64,000 bases of DNA from Theodoxus fluviatilis (GCA_034096865.1 JAWQFJ010000565.1:12501-76500); one strand, 5' to 3'; shown: positions 34,931 to 47,870, numbered from the stretch's first letter. The notes: generated by a model not told the origin, from the sequence alone. A program made the numbers and translations.

Positions 34931-35029
34931 CTCTTGTAGACAGGAGTGCCCTGATCGTTCTCTCAATGACGTCATTGGGGAATCCCATGGCACGCGCAGC
35001 CTCAGCGGCCTCTGACGTCATCAGATCTG
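34931..35029 (-). pseudogene. Inverted IAP UBA exon (E4')
   Basis: On - it reads LMTSEAAEAARAMGFPNDVI then ERTIRALLSTR, nearly identical to E4, with acceptor TTGTCTTGCAG and donor AGAG|GTGAGC both intact and phases 1-1. It is 12 nt shorter at its 5' end (VLAA lost). It lies in the opposite orientation to every other IAP-A exon, so it cannot be spliced into the + transcript. Confidence 0.88.
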
Positions 35030-35040
35030 CTGCAAGACAA

Positions 35041-35740
<700 letters not shown>

Positions 35741-35749
35741 TCCTTAACA

Positions 35750-36008
35750 AACTTTCTAGCTTGTCTATCTTTATCCTTCGTAATTTCACGTGGTTCAAAA
35801 ACAATAAAATGTTGATGTTTTAAGTAACAAAATGAAATTGCTATGAAATGAACAGAACACAAATACACTGAACAGAAACAATAGAACCGAACCGCATTGC
35901 AACTTCATCTGTGACGACAGCCAAAGACGTGGCCAACAGCCCGTGTATCGGCACCGAAGTGCATTTCATCGCTGTGTCACACAGGACGTACACACTTGGT
36001 GCCGCTCA
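35750..36008 (-). other. Inverted duplicate of IAP intron 4 start
   Basis: On -, from 36008, it reads GTGAGCGGCACCAAGTGTGT and onward, matching the intron after E4 from 28965 with few changes. The copy begins exactly at the donor GTGAGC, with the LTR-like sequence where the UBA exon should be. Confidence 0.85.
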
Positions 36009-36009
36009 C

Positions 36010-36597
36010 TGTTACCAATAGAATGTGCGGAATGGTGTGTGCACGTGATTAGGTTTTGACTGTGATTATTTTTTGCACGAGTTGGTGACATAGTGACAGA
36101 GGAGTGTTCAAGGGTGAGCGAATGTTTGGATTGAATGTATATGTGTCGAGTGAAAGCCGTGTGCGACACTGGAGCGAATGAACCCCAAGGGGATGGGTGA
36201 GTGCTGATTTTATCTGGTATCATTCTACTTTGTAAATACCGCGGCTGTATGATGATTGATAGTGAAGGAACGGATGAGTGAGCTTGTGTTGTTTTCAGGG
36301 TTCTTTGGATAGCAGAGGCTAGGAGCTTTACGGGCGGGGGCCTGTGAGAAAGCTGTCGGCGGGGGACCGAGGAGCGCGGGCCGCGAGAGTGTCGGCGGGG
36401 GGGCCGCTTTAGCGTCTGTAGACCGAGTGTCGGCGGGGGCCGCACTTTAGCACCTGTGAGCCCTGGTGTGGGACGGGGCTGTTGAGTGATTGTGCCAAAT
36501 ACACTCATTTATATATCTGTGCAGGTGTTCGTGTTTTCTTGTTTATTTTCATTGAGCGGGCTAGGCTACCCGAGGCCCAGTTAGCCGGTCCGTAACA
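36010..36597. mobile_element. Solo-LTR-like sequence (588 bp)
   Basis: Begins TGTTACC and ends GTAACA, giving the TG...CA termini and short inverted ends typical of LTRs. Internally it has three or four GTCGGCGGGGG-containing GC-rich repeats (36353-36450). No open frame of retroviral type. No target-site duplication is visible, and its two flanks (truncated LINE, intron) are unrelated. It may therefore mark a recombination breakpoint. Orientation undetermined. Confidence 0.5.
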
Positions 36598-38485
36598 ATG
36601 TTGTCTTCCCACCTCTTTCTCTGCCTGCCTCTCCTTCTCCCACCTGGTACGGTACTTTGCAGGATGGTCTTGGCCAGCCCACTGTCTCTTGACACGTGAC
36701 CGTACCACTTCATCTTTCTGCTTTTCACGATTGAGAGCAGGTCTTCGTACTGTCCAATTGCTCTCCTGATCCTGTTGCTGACTTCCTCATTTGTGACATG
36801 GTCTTTATATGAGATGTTCAGAATCTTGCGGAAGCATCTCATTTCCAGGGCTTGTATCCGTCTCTGTAGTTCAGATGTGAGTGTCCAGGACTCGCATGCA
36901 TACAAGAATACGGAGATGGCCAGCGTGCGCATGAGCCTGATCTTCGACGCGAGAGTGATATTTCTGTCACGCCATATTGGCTTCAACTTTGCCAATGCTG
37001 CTGTTTGTGCTATTCTGGACAGTATCTCTGGTTTGGACCCTTCATCAGTCACGATAGATCCCAGGTATTTGAAGTTGTTCACAGCTTCCAGTTTTTGGCC
37101 CTTCACTTTGATTTCCATTTTGAAGCCCCGAGGATTGTTCGTCATCACCTTGGTCTTCTTGGCGCTGATCTCCATGTTATGTGCCTGTGAGGTCTTGTCC
37201 AGGTGCTCGACAAGACTAGTCAGCTCCTCTTCACTTCCTGCTAATCCATCAATGTCATCAGCAAAACGTAAGTTGGTGATCTTTCTGCCACAGATGCTGA
37301 TTGATCCTTCGTGGTCTGATAGGGCATCAGTCATTATCCTTTCGAAGAAGAGGTTGAAGAGTGTGGGGGAGAGTAGACAGCCCTGTCTGACTCCGACCGT
37401 TGTCCTGAACCATTCGCCTGTGGTACCATTGAACAGGACTGCGCTGGTCGCTCTGTCATAGAGATGTTCGAAGACTTTGATGATCTTGGAGCTGATGTTG
37501 TAGCTTCTCATTGTGGCCCACAGCGCAGCATGCCAGACTCTGTCAAATGCTTTCTTAAAGTCTATAAAGACATGGTACAGATCTTGTTGGTGTTGTAGAT
37601 GTTTCTCACACAGGACTCTCAGATTGAAGATCTGTTCGGTGGTGCTCCTACCTGGTCTGAAACCTGCCTGCTCTTCAGCAATGATTTTCTCTGCCTGAGG
37701 TTTTAATCTGTTCAGCAGTACTTTCAGCATGACCTTGCTGGGATGGCTGATGAGGCTGATTGTGCGGTAGTTCTGGCACATTTGCAGGTTTCCTTTCTTG
37801 GGCAATGTAATCACTAGGGACTGTGTCCACGGGGTTGGCCAAACTCCCGTCTGCCAGATCTTATTGCAGATCTTTGTGAGTGCATCGATCATTGCGTCGC
37901 CTCCTGCCTGGATGAGTTCCCCTGGAATGTTGTCAACCCCAGCTGACTTCCCTTCTTGAGGGACTTAACCGCTGTCTCCACCTCTTCTCGAAGAATTGAG
38001 TAGTTGTCTTCCTCGGTAGTCTGAGGACAGTTCAGTACTTTATGATCTCCTTTGGTGTCATAGTTGTACAGCTCAGAGCAGTACTCAGTCCAGCGTTTCA
38101 TGATTTCGCGTTCTTCTGTGAGACAAATCCCGCTCTTGTCTTGTATGGTGTTGACCCGCCCTTGTTTGGTCGCTGTAAGGTCTTTGACTATCTGGTATGC
38201 TTTCTTGGTGTTATTCTTCTGGAGGTTCTCCTCAACTGCATCACATTGCTGTTTGATCCACTCCTCCTTGGCACTTTTCATGGCCTTCTTGACCCTGTTG
38301 TTGGCCTCTCTGTACTTACTTGCTCCATCTGCTGTACCCTTATTTTTCTTCAGTTCCCTTCTCTCATCACACATGTTCAAAATTTTTGCAGTGACGCATG
38401 GTTTCTTTGTTGGGTGGCGTTTTCCTAATAACTGCCCGGCTGTCTCTATCACTGCCTCATTGAAGATGTTGGTCACTGTGCCCAC
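36598..38485 (-). pseudogene. RTE-like LINE reverse transcriptase, truncated and frameshifted
   Basis: Two overlapping open segments on - (38485-37889 and 37892-36598). They show an RT domain in order: NYRTISLISHPSKVMLKVL, GFRPGRSTTEQIF, FIDFKKAFDRVWH, GVRQGCLLSPTLFNLFFERI, LRFADDIDGLAGSEEEL and FKYLGSIV. The C-terminal part has GHVSRDSGLAKTIL then GRQRKRWEDNI. FADD is the catalytic motif. A 1-nt frameshift lies at about 37950. The 3' end is cut by the LTR-like sequence right after WEDNI. The RTE clade is my best match; a related non-LTR clade is possible. Confidence 0.9.
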
Positions 38486-38756
38486 CGTTTAACATCAGGA
38501 TGGAGGTGATAAATGTGTTACTGATGCCAAGAGAGTCAAGATCAGAGGAAGAGAAAAAGAGAAAATGTTACAACAGGTACATGGAACATCAGAACGTTGC
38601 ATGCAGAAGAGAAAATCGAAGAGCTTACGCATGAGATGGCAAGATACCGATGGAACATTCTCGGACTTTGTGAGGTGAGATGGACAAACTTTGGGGAAAC
38701 GTCAACCCATGAAGGGCACAAGCTGTCTTACAGCGGTAGAAACGATAGAAAATAAC
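38486..38756 (+). pseudogene. LINE endonuclease segment in inverted orientation
   Basis: On + it reads TWNIRTLHAEEKIEELTHEM, then RWNILGLCEVRWTNFGETST and GHKLSYSGRND: the start of an apurinic-type (EEP) endonuclease domain with its CEVRW glutamate. It belongs to the same LINE type as the RT at 36598-38485 but faces the other way. It ends where the duplicated IAP intron sequence resumes at 38757. Confidence 0.82.
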
Positions 38757-39029
38757 ATGCAATACTTAAAAAATATCCCTTGTCTTTTGCCCGCATTCTT
38801 TGTCCTCGTTGATGTGTTCTGTTGCATTTGATGTGGGTTTTTTTAATAACTGTACTATAAGCCCAGAGTAACTCGAAGTATGGGACCTTTCCCAAACCTC
38901 TACTCCCCTACCTCTGTCTTTTTACATGATCTAAAATGGGCTGCTACAAGAATATTCCCCTTCAAACTTTAACGCTCAAGTTTTCGGAAATGCAGATATG
39001 TAGATATGCAAAAATGAGATGATTGTATA
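38757..39029 (+). other. Duplicated IAP intron 4 sequence
   Basis: Homologous to about 29310-29530 (shared CCTCGTTGATGTGTTCTGT, CCCAAACCTCTAC, ACATGATCTAAAA). Confidence 0.8.
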
Positions 39030-40570
39030 CTCACAGGCAAAAGACACGCAATCAAAACAGAAGGGTTTGAGGCATGTAAATTATTAAGGCCAATTTCATG
39101 TAACAAACAGTAGCACAAATAAAAACGAATTCATTCGATACATTGCTTAACATTACAGTTTAGAAAATCGAAAAGAATGAGTCAGTACCGAGAACCAATT
39201 TCAGTCAAATGCACTTGGAAAGTCAATAGCGTGTTGAACCACCATGGGCATTAATCACCGCCCTGCATCTCCGGTGCATGGAGCTTACCAGGTTGTTCGA
39301 CTGCCTTTGAGGGACCTGGGGTCACACTCTGGCAACGGCTGCACGCAAGTCCGCCTGTGTACGAGGTCTGGGCACGAGGGCATTCATCCTTCTCTGGAGA
39401 GCGTCCCAAAAGTGTTCTATTGGGTTTATATCATGTGATCTGGCGGGATGAGGCAGAAGGTTGATGTTGATCTGACGCAGGAATGCCTGTGTAACACGTG
39501 CTGTGTGAGGACGGGCATTATCCTGCTGGAACAGGAAGTTTTGGTGCCTCTGAAAAAATGGCACCACATGAGGCTGGAGAACCTGGGCGATGTACCGGGC
39601 AGCATTGACACCATTTCCACGACCATGACGCACATTCTGAAAGATTATAGGGCCAACTCGCTGATTCAGACCAATGGCGCCCCACACCATGATGCTTGCA
39701 CCTCTCCATCGGTCGTAATGTTCAATGTTGGCATCAGCAAAGCGTTCTCCGGGTCTTCTCCAGATCTTGACACGGCCATCGACGTTGTCCACGCAAAATC
39801 GCTTCTCGTCAGTGAAAAGGATCCTCCTCCAGTCCCGAAGACGCCAGTTGAGGTGATTCTGAGCCCAGGCCAGACGGTAGCGGCGATGGTGAAGAGTGAG
39901 GGGAGGACGCCGTGCTGGAATGCGGTTCTCAAGGTTTGCAACAGTCAGTCTTCTGCGTACTGTTCTTTCACTTATTGGCCTCCCGTGCACACCTGGAATG
40001 TTTCTGGCTGAATTGGCGCCAGTTTCATGCGGGTCAAGTAGGTGCCAGCGGCTCAATAGGCGATCTTGAGCTGCTGTTGTAACCCTTGGTCTGCCGCTCC
40101 TGGGTAGGTGACGTGTGGTGTTGGTGGCAAGGAAACGGTGCCGAAGACGATGAATTGTTGTGACATGCACACCAAATGCAGTTGCAACCTGCAGCGGCGT
40201 CTCACCAGCATCAAGACGCCCTATGGCTTATTGACGATGTTCTTCTGACAACCTCGGCATTGCTACTGTGAAGAAAAAACGCTAGCGCTGGGGTGTTTGT
40301 GAGCATGTAATGGCCAGACTGAGTGCACTGAACAGTATGCGCAGCATATCCAGCTTCTGCACATGCAGTGCGTGCTCCCCGCGGAGGTCACGGACCCTTG
40401 AGAAGACCCCCTATGTTCACCGCCTAGGCCCCCACTAGCACATTATTGAACATGCTGGCAAGCAAGAGAAGCACGTGCTGAATATGATGATAACATCTTC
40501 TTATTGTATTCAAGGTCAGCCAGCGTGTCGTGCGCAAATGAATTTATTGTGTTACTTTTGCCTGTGGGTT
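39030..40570 (-). mobile_element. Tc1/mariner-type DNA transposon
   Basis: About 1.54 kb bounded by TA dinucleotides (39028-39029 and 40571-40572) with imperfect terminal inverted repeats carrying CACAGGCAAAAG / CTTTTGCCTGTG. It contains one degenerate transposase gene. The duplicated IAP intron resumes on its right side, so it was inserted into the second copy only, after the duplication. Confidence 0.85.
39223..40260 (-). pseudogene. Tc1-like transposase with two nonsense codons
   Basis: About 345 codons from ATG at 40260 to TGA at 39223. Helix-turn-helix region GETPLQVATAFGVHVTTIHR, then GRPRVTTAAQDR. The DDE catalytic triad is visible as FTDEKRF, QQDNARPH and INPIEHFWD (D, D, E). In-frame TAA at codon 11 (after EEHRQ) and TGA near 39322 (in ARV*PQV) interrupt it; otherwise the frame is intact, so inactivation looks recent. 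Confidence 0.9.
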
Positions 40571-40599
40571 TACATATGCATGTATATCGGCTTAATCGC

Positions 40600-40890
40600 C
40601 AAAGAAACTGTAGGAAGTGCACCCAGGTTTTGACTTTCGATTGCTAGTAGAAATACCGTACAAGGTTACGGCTCATCTGCAACACCCCCCTGTAGGTTGA
40701 GGGTAAGAATAGACCCATCGTGTCTCTCCGAGGCGATTCCTACAAAACGAATAAATATGGAAAGTGAGAATTGACTATCTCCTACTCAAACCAGCTCCGC
40801 TGATATTGTAGTCAATGGCCTTACATAGCACACAATCCTGAGAGGCCGTACAAGCCTCATTCATTCATTTGGTTTCACTCATTCAATCGT
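40600..40890 (+). repeat. SINE-like family copy in duplicated intron
   Basis: Contains CCCTGTAGGTTGAGGGTAAG, AATAGACCCATCGTGTC and a TTCATTCATT tail. It is the counterpart of the copy at 29650-29860 and reverse-matches 22130 and 22556. Confidence 0.65.
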
Positions 40891-41085
40891 TTTCCGTTCA
40901 TTTATTTGTGCATGCATGCATTGTTCAACATCTACGACACTGAGAAGAGAATTTGCACTCTACGAGTATTAAATAACGGATCATTTCAAATTAATTCGTT
41001 TGGTGTTTGACTACTAACACATGAACAATTGTTTATCACGTCGAATTCCTAAGGAATACAAAACAGAGTCCACTCCTGTTCTACC

Positions 41086-42985
41086 CTGAATTGTTCTTTC
41101 CGGTCCTGCCCTGCCCTGCCCTGTCCTGTCCTGTTCTACCCTGTCCTGCCCTGTCTTGTTCCGTCCTGCCCTGCCCTGCCATGTTCTCTCCTGCCCAGTT
41201 CTGCCCTGCCCTGTCCTGTCCTGCCCTGCCCTGCCCTGCCTGTCCTGTCCTGTCCTGTCTTGTTCCGCCCTGCCCTGCCCTGTCCTGTCCTGTCCTGTCC
41301 TGTCCTGTCCTGTCTTGTTCCGTCCTGCCCTGTCCTATTTTGTCCATTCCGGTCATGTACTCTCTGTCCCCCTTTTTTGTCATTTCGTGTTCCTATCTCC
41401 TGTCCTCTCCTGTTGTGCCCTTTTCTGTCCCATCCTGTTTTGTATTGTCCTGTCCCGTCCTGTTTTGTATTGTCCTGTCCTGTCCTGTTTTGTATTGTCT
41501 TGTCCCGTCCGTTTTGTATTGTCCTGTCCTGTCCTGTTTTGTATTGTCCTGTTCCATCTTGTTTTGTATTGTCTTGTCCCGTCCTGTTTTGTATTGTCTT
41601 GTCCCGTCCTGTTTTGTATTGTCCTGTCCTGTCCTGTTTTGTATTGTCCTGTCCCGTCCTGTTTTGTATTGTCCTGTCCTGTCCTGTTTTGTATTGTCCT
41701 GTCCATCCTGTTTTGTATTGTATTGTCCCGTCCTGTTTTGTATTGTCTTGTCCTGTCCTGTTTTGTATTGTCCTGTCCTGTCCTGTTTTGTATTGTCCTG
41801 TCCTGTCCTGTTTTGCATTGTCCTGTTCCATCCTGTTTTGTATTGTCTTGTCCCGTCCTGTTTTGTATTGTCCTGTTCCATCCTGTTTTGTATTGTCTTG
41901 ACCCGTCCTGTTTTGTATTGTCTTGTCCCGTCCTGTTTTGAATTGTCCTGCCCAGTCCTGTTATGTATTGTCCTGTCCTGTCCTGTTTTGTATTGTCCTG
42001 TTCCATCCTGTTTTGTATTGTCCTGTCCTGTCCTGTTTTGTATTGTCCTGTTCCATCCTGTTTTGTATTGTCTTGTCCCGTCCTGTTTTGTATTGTCTTG
42101 TCCCGTCCTGTTTTGTATTGTCCTGTCCTGTCCTGTTTTGTATTGTCTTGTCCCGTCCTGTTTTGTATTGTCCTGTTCCATCCTGTTTTGTATTGTCTTG
42201 TGCCGTCCTGTTTTGTATTGTATTATCCTGTCCTGTTTTGTATTGTCTTGTCCTGTTTTGTATTGTATTGTCCTGTCCTGTTTTGTATTGTATTGTCCTG
42301 TCCTGTTTTGTATTGTCCTGTTCCATCCTGTTTTGTATTGTCCTGTTCCATCCTGTTTTGTATTGTCTTGTCCCGTCCTGTTTTGTATTGTCTTGTCCTG
42401 TCCTGTTTTGTATTGTCTTGTCCTGTTTTGTATTGTATTGTTCTGTCCTGTTTTGTATTGTCCTGTCCTATCCTGCTTTGTATTGTCCTGTCCTGTCCTG
42501 TTTTGTATTGTCCTGTCCTGTTTTGTATTGTCCTGTCTTGTGCTGGGGTGTATTGTCCTGTTCCATCCTGTTTTGTATTGTCTGGTCCTGTCCTGTTTTG
42601 TATTGTCTTGTCCTGTTTTGTATTGTATTGTCCTGTCCTGTTTTGTATTGAATTGTCCTGTCCTGTTTTGTATTGTCCTGTCCCGTCCTGTTTTGTATTG
42701 TCCTGTCCTGTCCTGTTTTGTATTGTCCTGTTCCATCCTGTTTTGTATTGTCTTGTCCCGTCCTGTTTTGTATTGTATTGTCCTGTCCTATTTTGTATTG
42801 TCTTGTTCCGTCCTGTTTTGTATTGTATTGTCCTGTCCTGTTTTGTATTGTCTTGTCCCGTCCTGTTTTGTATTGTCCTGTCCTGTCCTGTTTTGTATTG
42901 TCCTGTCCTGTCCTGTTTTGTATTGTATTGTCCCGTCCTGTCTTGTACTGTTTTGTATTGTCCTGTCTTGTCCTGTTCCGTTGTG
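41086..42985. repeat. Pentamer-derived minisatellite, 20-25-bp units
   Basis: Starts as (CCTGT/CCTGC)n pentamers, then becomes a higher-order array of TCCTG-TCCTG-TCCTG-TTTTG-TATTG type units with TTCCA, TCTTG and CCCG variants, about 65 units. Long Cys/Val/Leu/Phe or Gln/Asn/Thr/Lys frames are artefacts. It ends 78 bp before exon E5'. Confidence 0.96.
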
Positions 42986-43063
42986 CGGTTGTAATCCTTT
43001 TGCCTTGTCTTGTTTTCCTTCGTTTTCATCTGCCTTGTCTTACGTCATCTTTCATCTCTACAG

Positions 43064-43396
43064 CGGGTCGCCGTGCTGTCACCACGCAAAACCGGGCCAA
43101 CTCCTTCCTCTACCTGCAAGCTCGGGGCAGGGATCCGGACAGTCCTGAGAACTCGGACGATGACAACAGCGACAATGACGATGATGACAATCGTGATGAT
43201 GACAGAAGCCCAGGGATAGCAGAGGGAGACTCTGATGACAACACCCCACCCCAAGGTCATCATACCCCCTCCAACAGCGGGGACGAGGGTCCTTCCCCCG
43301 CGAGGGAGGTGGTGAGAGGATCGAGTCAGGGTCCTGGGGGTCCTGGGCTCCAGACAGCCCCAGCCCAGCCTCCTCACAGTGGGAACAGACGTCCCA
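43064..43396 (+). CDS. IAP-A exon E5' (intact UBA helix 3 and acidic linker)
   Basis: 333 nt, phase 1 to 1, acceptor CATCTCTACAG and donor CCCA|GTAAGT. Encodes AGRRAVTTQNRANSFLYLQA, then a Asp/Ser/Asn-rich run (DSPENSDDDNSDNDDDDNRD), then a Pro/Gly/Ser-rich segment to HSGNRRP. This is the intact version of the frameshifted exon at 31100. The linker lies between UBA and RING. Its downstream partner by phase is E6 at 47871. Confidence 0.88.
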
Positions 43397-43704
43397 GTAA
43401 GTCTCCCTTCTACAGTGTTTGCTCTAGTTCAGACATCAAAGACGATATGTGTGCAGCTGGCTTCAATCCAAATGTCGTACAAGTTCAGGAATAGAAATCT
43501 GAAAGAAAGGTTTGAGTTGAGTTTCAGCACACATCAGTCTTGGAAATAGGAGAATTTACATTACCTTCAAGATTAATCTGAGATAATACACGACCTGCCA
43601 TAATGTTACATAAGTTAACTTAGCATAGCACACAATACACAGCACAGCATAACATACAGTATTTAGCATAGCGAAGCGCAGCATAGCACAGCACAGAACA
43701 GGAG
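43397..43704. repeat. Intron with TAGCA-like repeats
   Basis: 43440-43590 matches 32070-32200 of the first copy. 43620-43695 is a degenerate GCATA/GCACA array homologous in position to the TAGCA array at 32262. Confidence 0.7.
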
Positions 43705-44910
43705 GACAAGAAATTTCATGAGAAGCGAGACGACTGACGGTCTTCAGAGAAAGATCCCCCCGTCTTTAAGTGTTTCGGCCCTGTCTTCCTGACACTTTCG
43801 GGGGGGATAGGGGGCACACCTGGGTCATAGTCCCAGGTGCCCGTCAGTCGTCAGGTACACTGTGCGATGGTCTGCCTCGCCTTAGCTCAGACTGGAAATA
43901 TGGGAAAAAAGGGAGCTCCTCCACCTAACATGTCCTTTATACTGCGTGGACTGTCCCCTGGTTGCCCTCTGATGCACTGCATTCTCCCAGGTTTCTATTC
44001 AGTCAAATTCAGCAGGATGCCCTCTCTGCTGCCTCACCCATGGTCCTCAAGAACTTCGTACTCTGCCTCTTGGGGAGGCCGAGCTGTCTGTAGACTTTGA
44101 ATGCGGAGTACCCCACGAAGCCTCTTGCTCCAATCTCTGCTGCCAACACTGTGGTCTTGACTCCCTGTGTGCCTAGGTGCTTGGCGAGTGGCTCGTATTT
44201 GGCAAATTTCACTTGGTGCCACTCGTCCATGGTGAACTCCATTGGAACTGTTAGTTCTAGAAGTATCATGGACCTCGCTTTCGTTGAAAGTAGCACAATG
44301 TCAGGTCGCTGGCCTGTCTCCTTATCTGTTTTGGGTACTCATGCCTGTTTCCTCCTAGGTCCATGGCTAACGTCCGGTCCTGCGCGACGTCCAACATGCT
44401 GGGAGGTCTGTTTCCTCCTTGGACAGCCCAGGACTTTCTCCCTTCTTTGACAAAGTTTGGCTGGCGCTTGACTGCTGGCTCGGTTTTGTTGGCTATCTCA
44501 ATGGTTGCCTCGGCTGCCTCTGCCATGTGGTGGAGCACTTTATTGTGGCGCCATGTGTAGCGGCCAAGGGCCACTGGACAACATGCCAACGTGTGGTTCA
44601 GGGTCTGCCTCTTACCATAGAGGAGACAGCTGGGATCATCAGTCTTCCCCCATCGGACTAGATTTGCGTTTGTTGGGAAAAGATCATAGGTCCCTCGGAT
44701 GATAAATGCCAGTCGAAGGGGGGCTATGAGCCACATGTCATTCCAAGACAGCGTGCCTTGCATGACTGGCTCTCAGATTGTCCATTGACCTTGCTGGGCT
44801 TGTTGCACGGCGAATGCAACCCTCTTAGTTTCCTCCAAAGCATGAATTTCCTGATGATGAGTTCTCGTTTTTCCGTCATCGGCCTATTTTCCATCACGAA
44901 CAGGCTCATG
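43705..44910 (-). pseudogene. Restriction-like-endonuclease LINE (R2-like), 3' part
   Basis: On - it reads, with frameshifts and two in-frame stops: VQQAQQGQWTI*EPVMQG, WNDMWLIAPLRLAFIIRGTY, a zinc-knuckle region (CLLYGKRQTLNHTLACC, second Cys degraded), GRYTWRHNKVLHHMAE, then RPDIVLLSTKARSMILLELT and VPMEF: the restriction-like endonuclease with the PD and E positions. 43705-43980 is probable 3' UTR. The element continues at 46881 and is split by an inserted LINE. Confidence 0.82.
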
Positions 44911-46880
44911 AACAAGACCCGTTGTACTACTCTCCCTTCTTCACCAATGTCGTTGTTACCTCAGATGTTTATCGACTTTTTTGTGTCCAAGATGTCAGAT
45001 ATTCGAAGCAGCGTTGACATGTCTGTTGATGCAGGTGCGCCTGTTAGTGATCATCCAGTATCCTTCAGGGGTACTCCCCTCCTTCAGTTCAGCCCGGTTG
45101 AGGCTAGTGCGGTCCTCAAGACCATCCGCAGTATGAACCCTACCTCCTGTGACCTTGACCCTGTTCCCACACCCCTCTCTGTTGAGTGCATTGATGAGAT
45201 CCTACCTGTCCTGACACAGATGATCAATGATTGCTTCCAGACTGGCACCTTCCCTAGTGTTTTCAAGCAGGCTAAAGTTAAACCACTCTTGAAGAAGCAG
45301 GACCTAGATCCAAACAAACTTAGTAATTATAGGCCAGTCTCCAATCTTTCTTTTCTGTCAAAATTGTTAGAGAAGTTAGCTTTGCAGCAGCCGCTGGAGC
45401 ACGTGTACCAGTATGACCTCTTGGCCCGTTTTCAATCCGCGTACCGTGCTCATCATTCCACCGAAACAGCTCTGCTCCATGTTTTAAACGATATTTCTCG
45501 TTGCTTCTGACAATTCCAAAGTTTATCTTCTTACTCTGTTGGACTTGAGTGCCGCGTTCGACACAATAGACCATGGAATTCTTCTCACCCGTCTTAGAAA
45601 CATTTTTGGAATAGGGAAATTAGCACTCTCTTTCCTGTATTCATATCTCTAAGAACGTAGACAGACTGTTTCTATCTCGGGTTTTGCTTGAAGCTTCTGA
45701 TCCTACACCTCTCAAGTATGGAGTCCCTCAGGGCTCTGTTCTGGGTCCTCTGCTGTTTCTACTGTACACCTAACCACTCTCCAATGTAATTGACAGTCAT
45801 TCAGTCTCTCACAGTCAATTTGCTGTTGATACCCAGCTCTACAACTCCTCCCATCCCAGTCAAATCCACTCTCTTCTTTCTACCAGCGAACACTGTATCT
45901 CTGACGTGAAACGGTGGATGACCCGGAACAAACTCCAACTCAGTGACTCAAAAACTGAAGCACTCCTGGTGGGCGGCGGAGGCACATCGGATCAGGCCCT
46001 CAAACTAACCATTGGTCACAGTGACATCGTCTTCTTTCAATCTGTTAGAAATGTAGGCGTCATGTTTGACGATGATCAGTCAATGAGATTTCATGTCAAC
46101 AAAGTCTGTCAGCATATTATGAGCTAAGGAAAATTAGTACCATTTGTCATTATCTTTCTCAGCAGGCAACAAAAACGCTCATCACATCACTTGTTCTGTC
46201 TCGTCTAGACTATGGAAACTCTCTTCTCGCTGGCATCCCCGACACTCTGCTAAACAAACTCCAGAAAGTTCAGAATTGTGCTGCTAGGCTAGTTTTTCGA
46301 TGTCCCAAGCGTACCCATGTCTCATCACTCCTACATACACTTCACTGGCTTCCCATCTCTCAGAGAATAGATTATAAACTTGCTACTTTTTGCTTCAAAG
46401 CCATCGACAACACCGCACCACACTCTCTTAAAGAAATTCTTACAGTCTACACGCCCTCCAGATCTCTACGCTCAGCTGCTGACTCTAGAATACTTAAGAT
46501 CCCACGCCGTAATAAGAAAACTCAAGGACAGCGTGCCTTCTCCTATATTGGACCTGTAACCTGGAATAGTCTCCCTCTCTCAGTCCGTTATTCCGACACT
46601 CTGCCCCAATTTAAAAGTGCTCTAAAGACCCACCTCTTCCGATCCGCCTTTCCCTCTGAGCTGCTTCGCCTTACCTGACCTGTGCTGCAAGTTATGTGTA
46701 CATTGTATAGTTTGTTCTATTGGATCTTATTGTTTTTTGTTTATGTGTGTAATGTGTGAGTTTTTGTAGGAATGTGGTGTTGAGTGGTTGTATGAGTGTT
46801 GATTCTTTGGATTGTAAACGCCATGAGCTTGCCTGTCAAAGGAAGGTATGTGCGATGAATAAACTATTATTATTATTATT
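44911..46880 (+). pseudogene. 5'-truncated CR1/L2-like LINE nested in the R2-like element
   Basis: On +: FFVSKMSDIRSSVD, then IRSMNPTSCDLDPVPTPL, VKPLLKKQDLDPNKLSNYRP, VSNLSFLSKLLEKL, FQSAYRAHHSTETALLHVLN, GVPQGSVLGPLLFLLYT and FAVDTQLYNS (RT catalytic motif degraded from FADD), then RWMTRNKLQLSDSKTEALLV. Several frameshifts and stops from 45510 on. The 3' end has ATGAATAAACT followed by an (ATT)n tail at about 46863-46880, typical of CR1/L2-type LINEs. Confidence 0.87.
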
Positions 46881-47060
46881 AGACCACCGCAGGGTGCCCT
46901 CGCAGGATCCCAGTCCCTGTCTTCCTGTTTGAATGTGGCCGAGGACTTCCTTTGTCTTGAGATCCTCAATGGCCGCGTCTGCCGCCTTCTGGGCGCTCCA
47001 TTTCCGACCAGATTTTAGGGTTGGAACTGTCGACCGGATAACATACATGTGCAGTAAAGC
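46881..47060 (-). pseudogene. R2-like LINE, upstream fragment beyond the nested LINE
   Basis: On - it reads IRSTVPTLKSGRKWSAQKAA, then DAAIEDLKTKEVLGHIQTGR and QGLGSCEGTLRW, the segment that precedes the piece at 44910 in this protein family. The right end meets TAGCA-like sequence (47061-47095), so the element was inserted in the pentamer array and is 5' truncated. Confidence 0.78.
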
Positions 47061-47726
<666 letters not shown>

Positions 47727-47870
47727 ATGCGTGCACCAAAATTCCTCAGTCTGTGGGTGTGCTGGGGCTTTCAATTTTTGTGTCATGTCTTTACTAATCA
47801 CAGTGGGGTTACTGAACTCGACTCTACGAGTTCTTGCTGTTATTTGCAATGGCTTCATTTCTTTTCACAG

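Noticed and set aside
35966..36508. 180-codon frame on - inside the LTR-like sequence
   Set aside because: No retroviral or other domain; Pro/Arg-rich part results from GC-rich internal repeats.
41091..43148. A 685-codon Cys/Val/Leu/Phe frame running into E5'
   Set aside because: Minisatellite read-through into the exon; a good acceptor (CTCTACAG) separates them.
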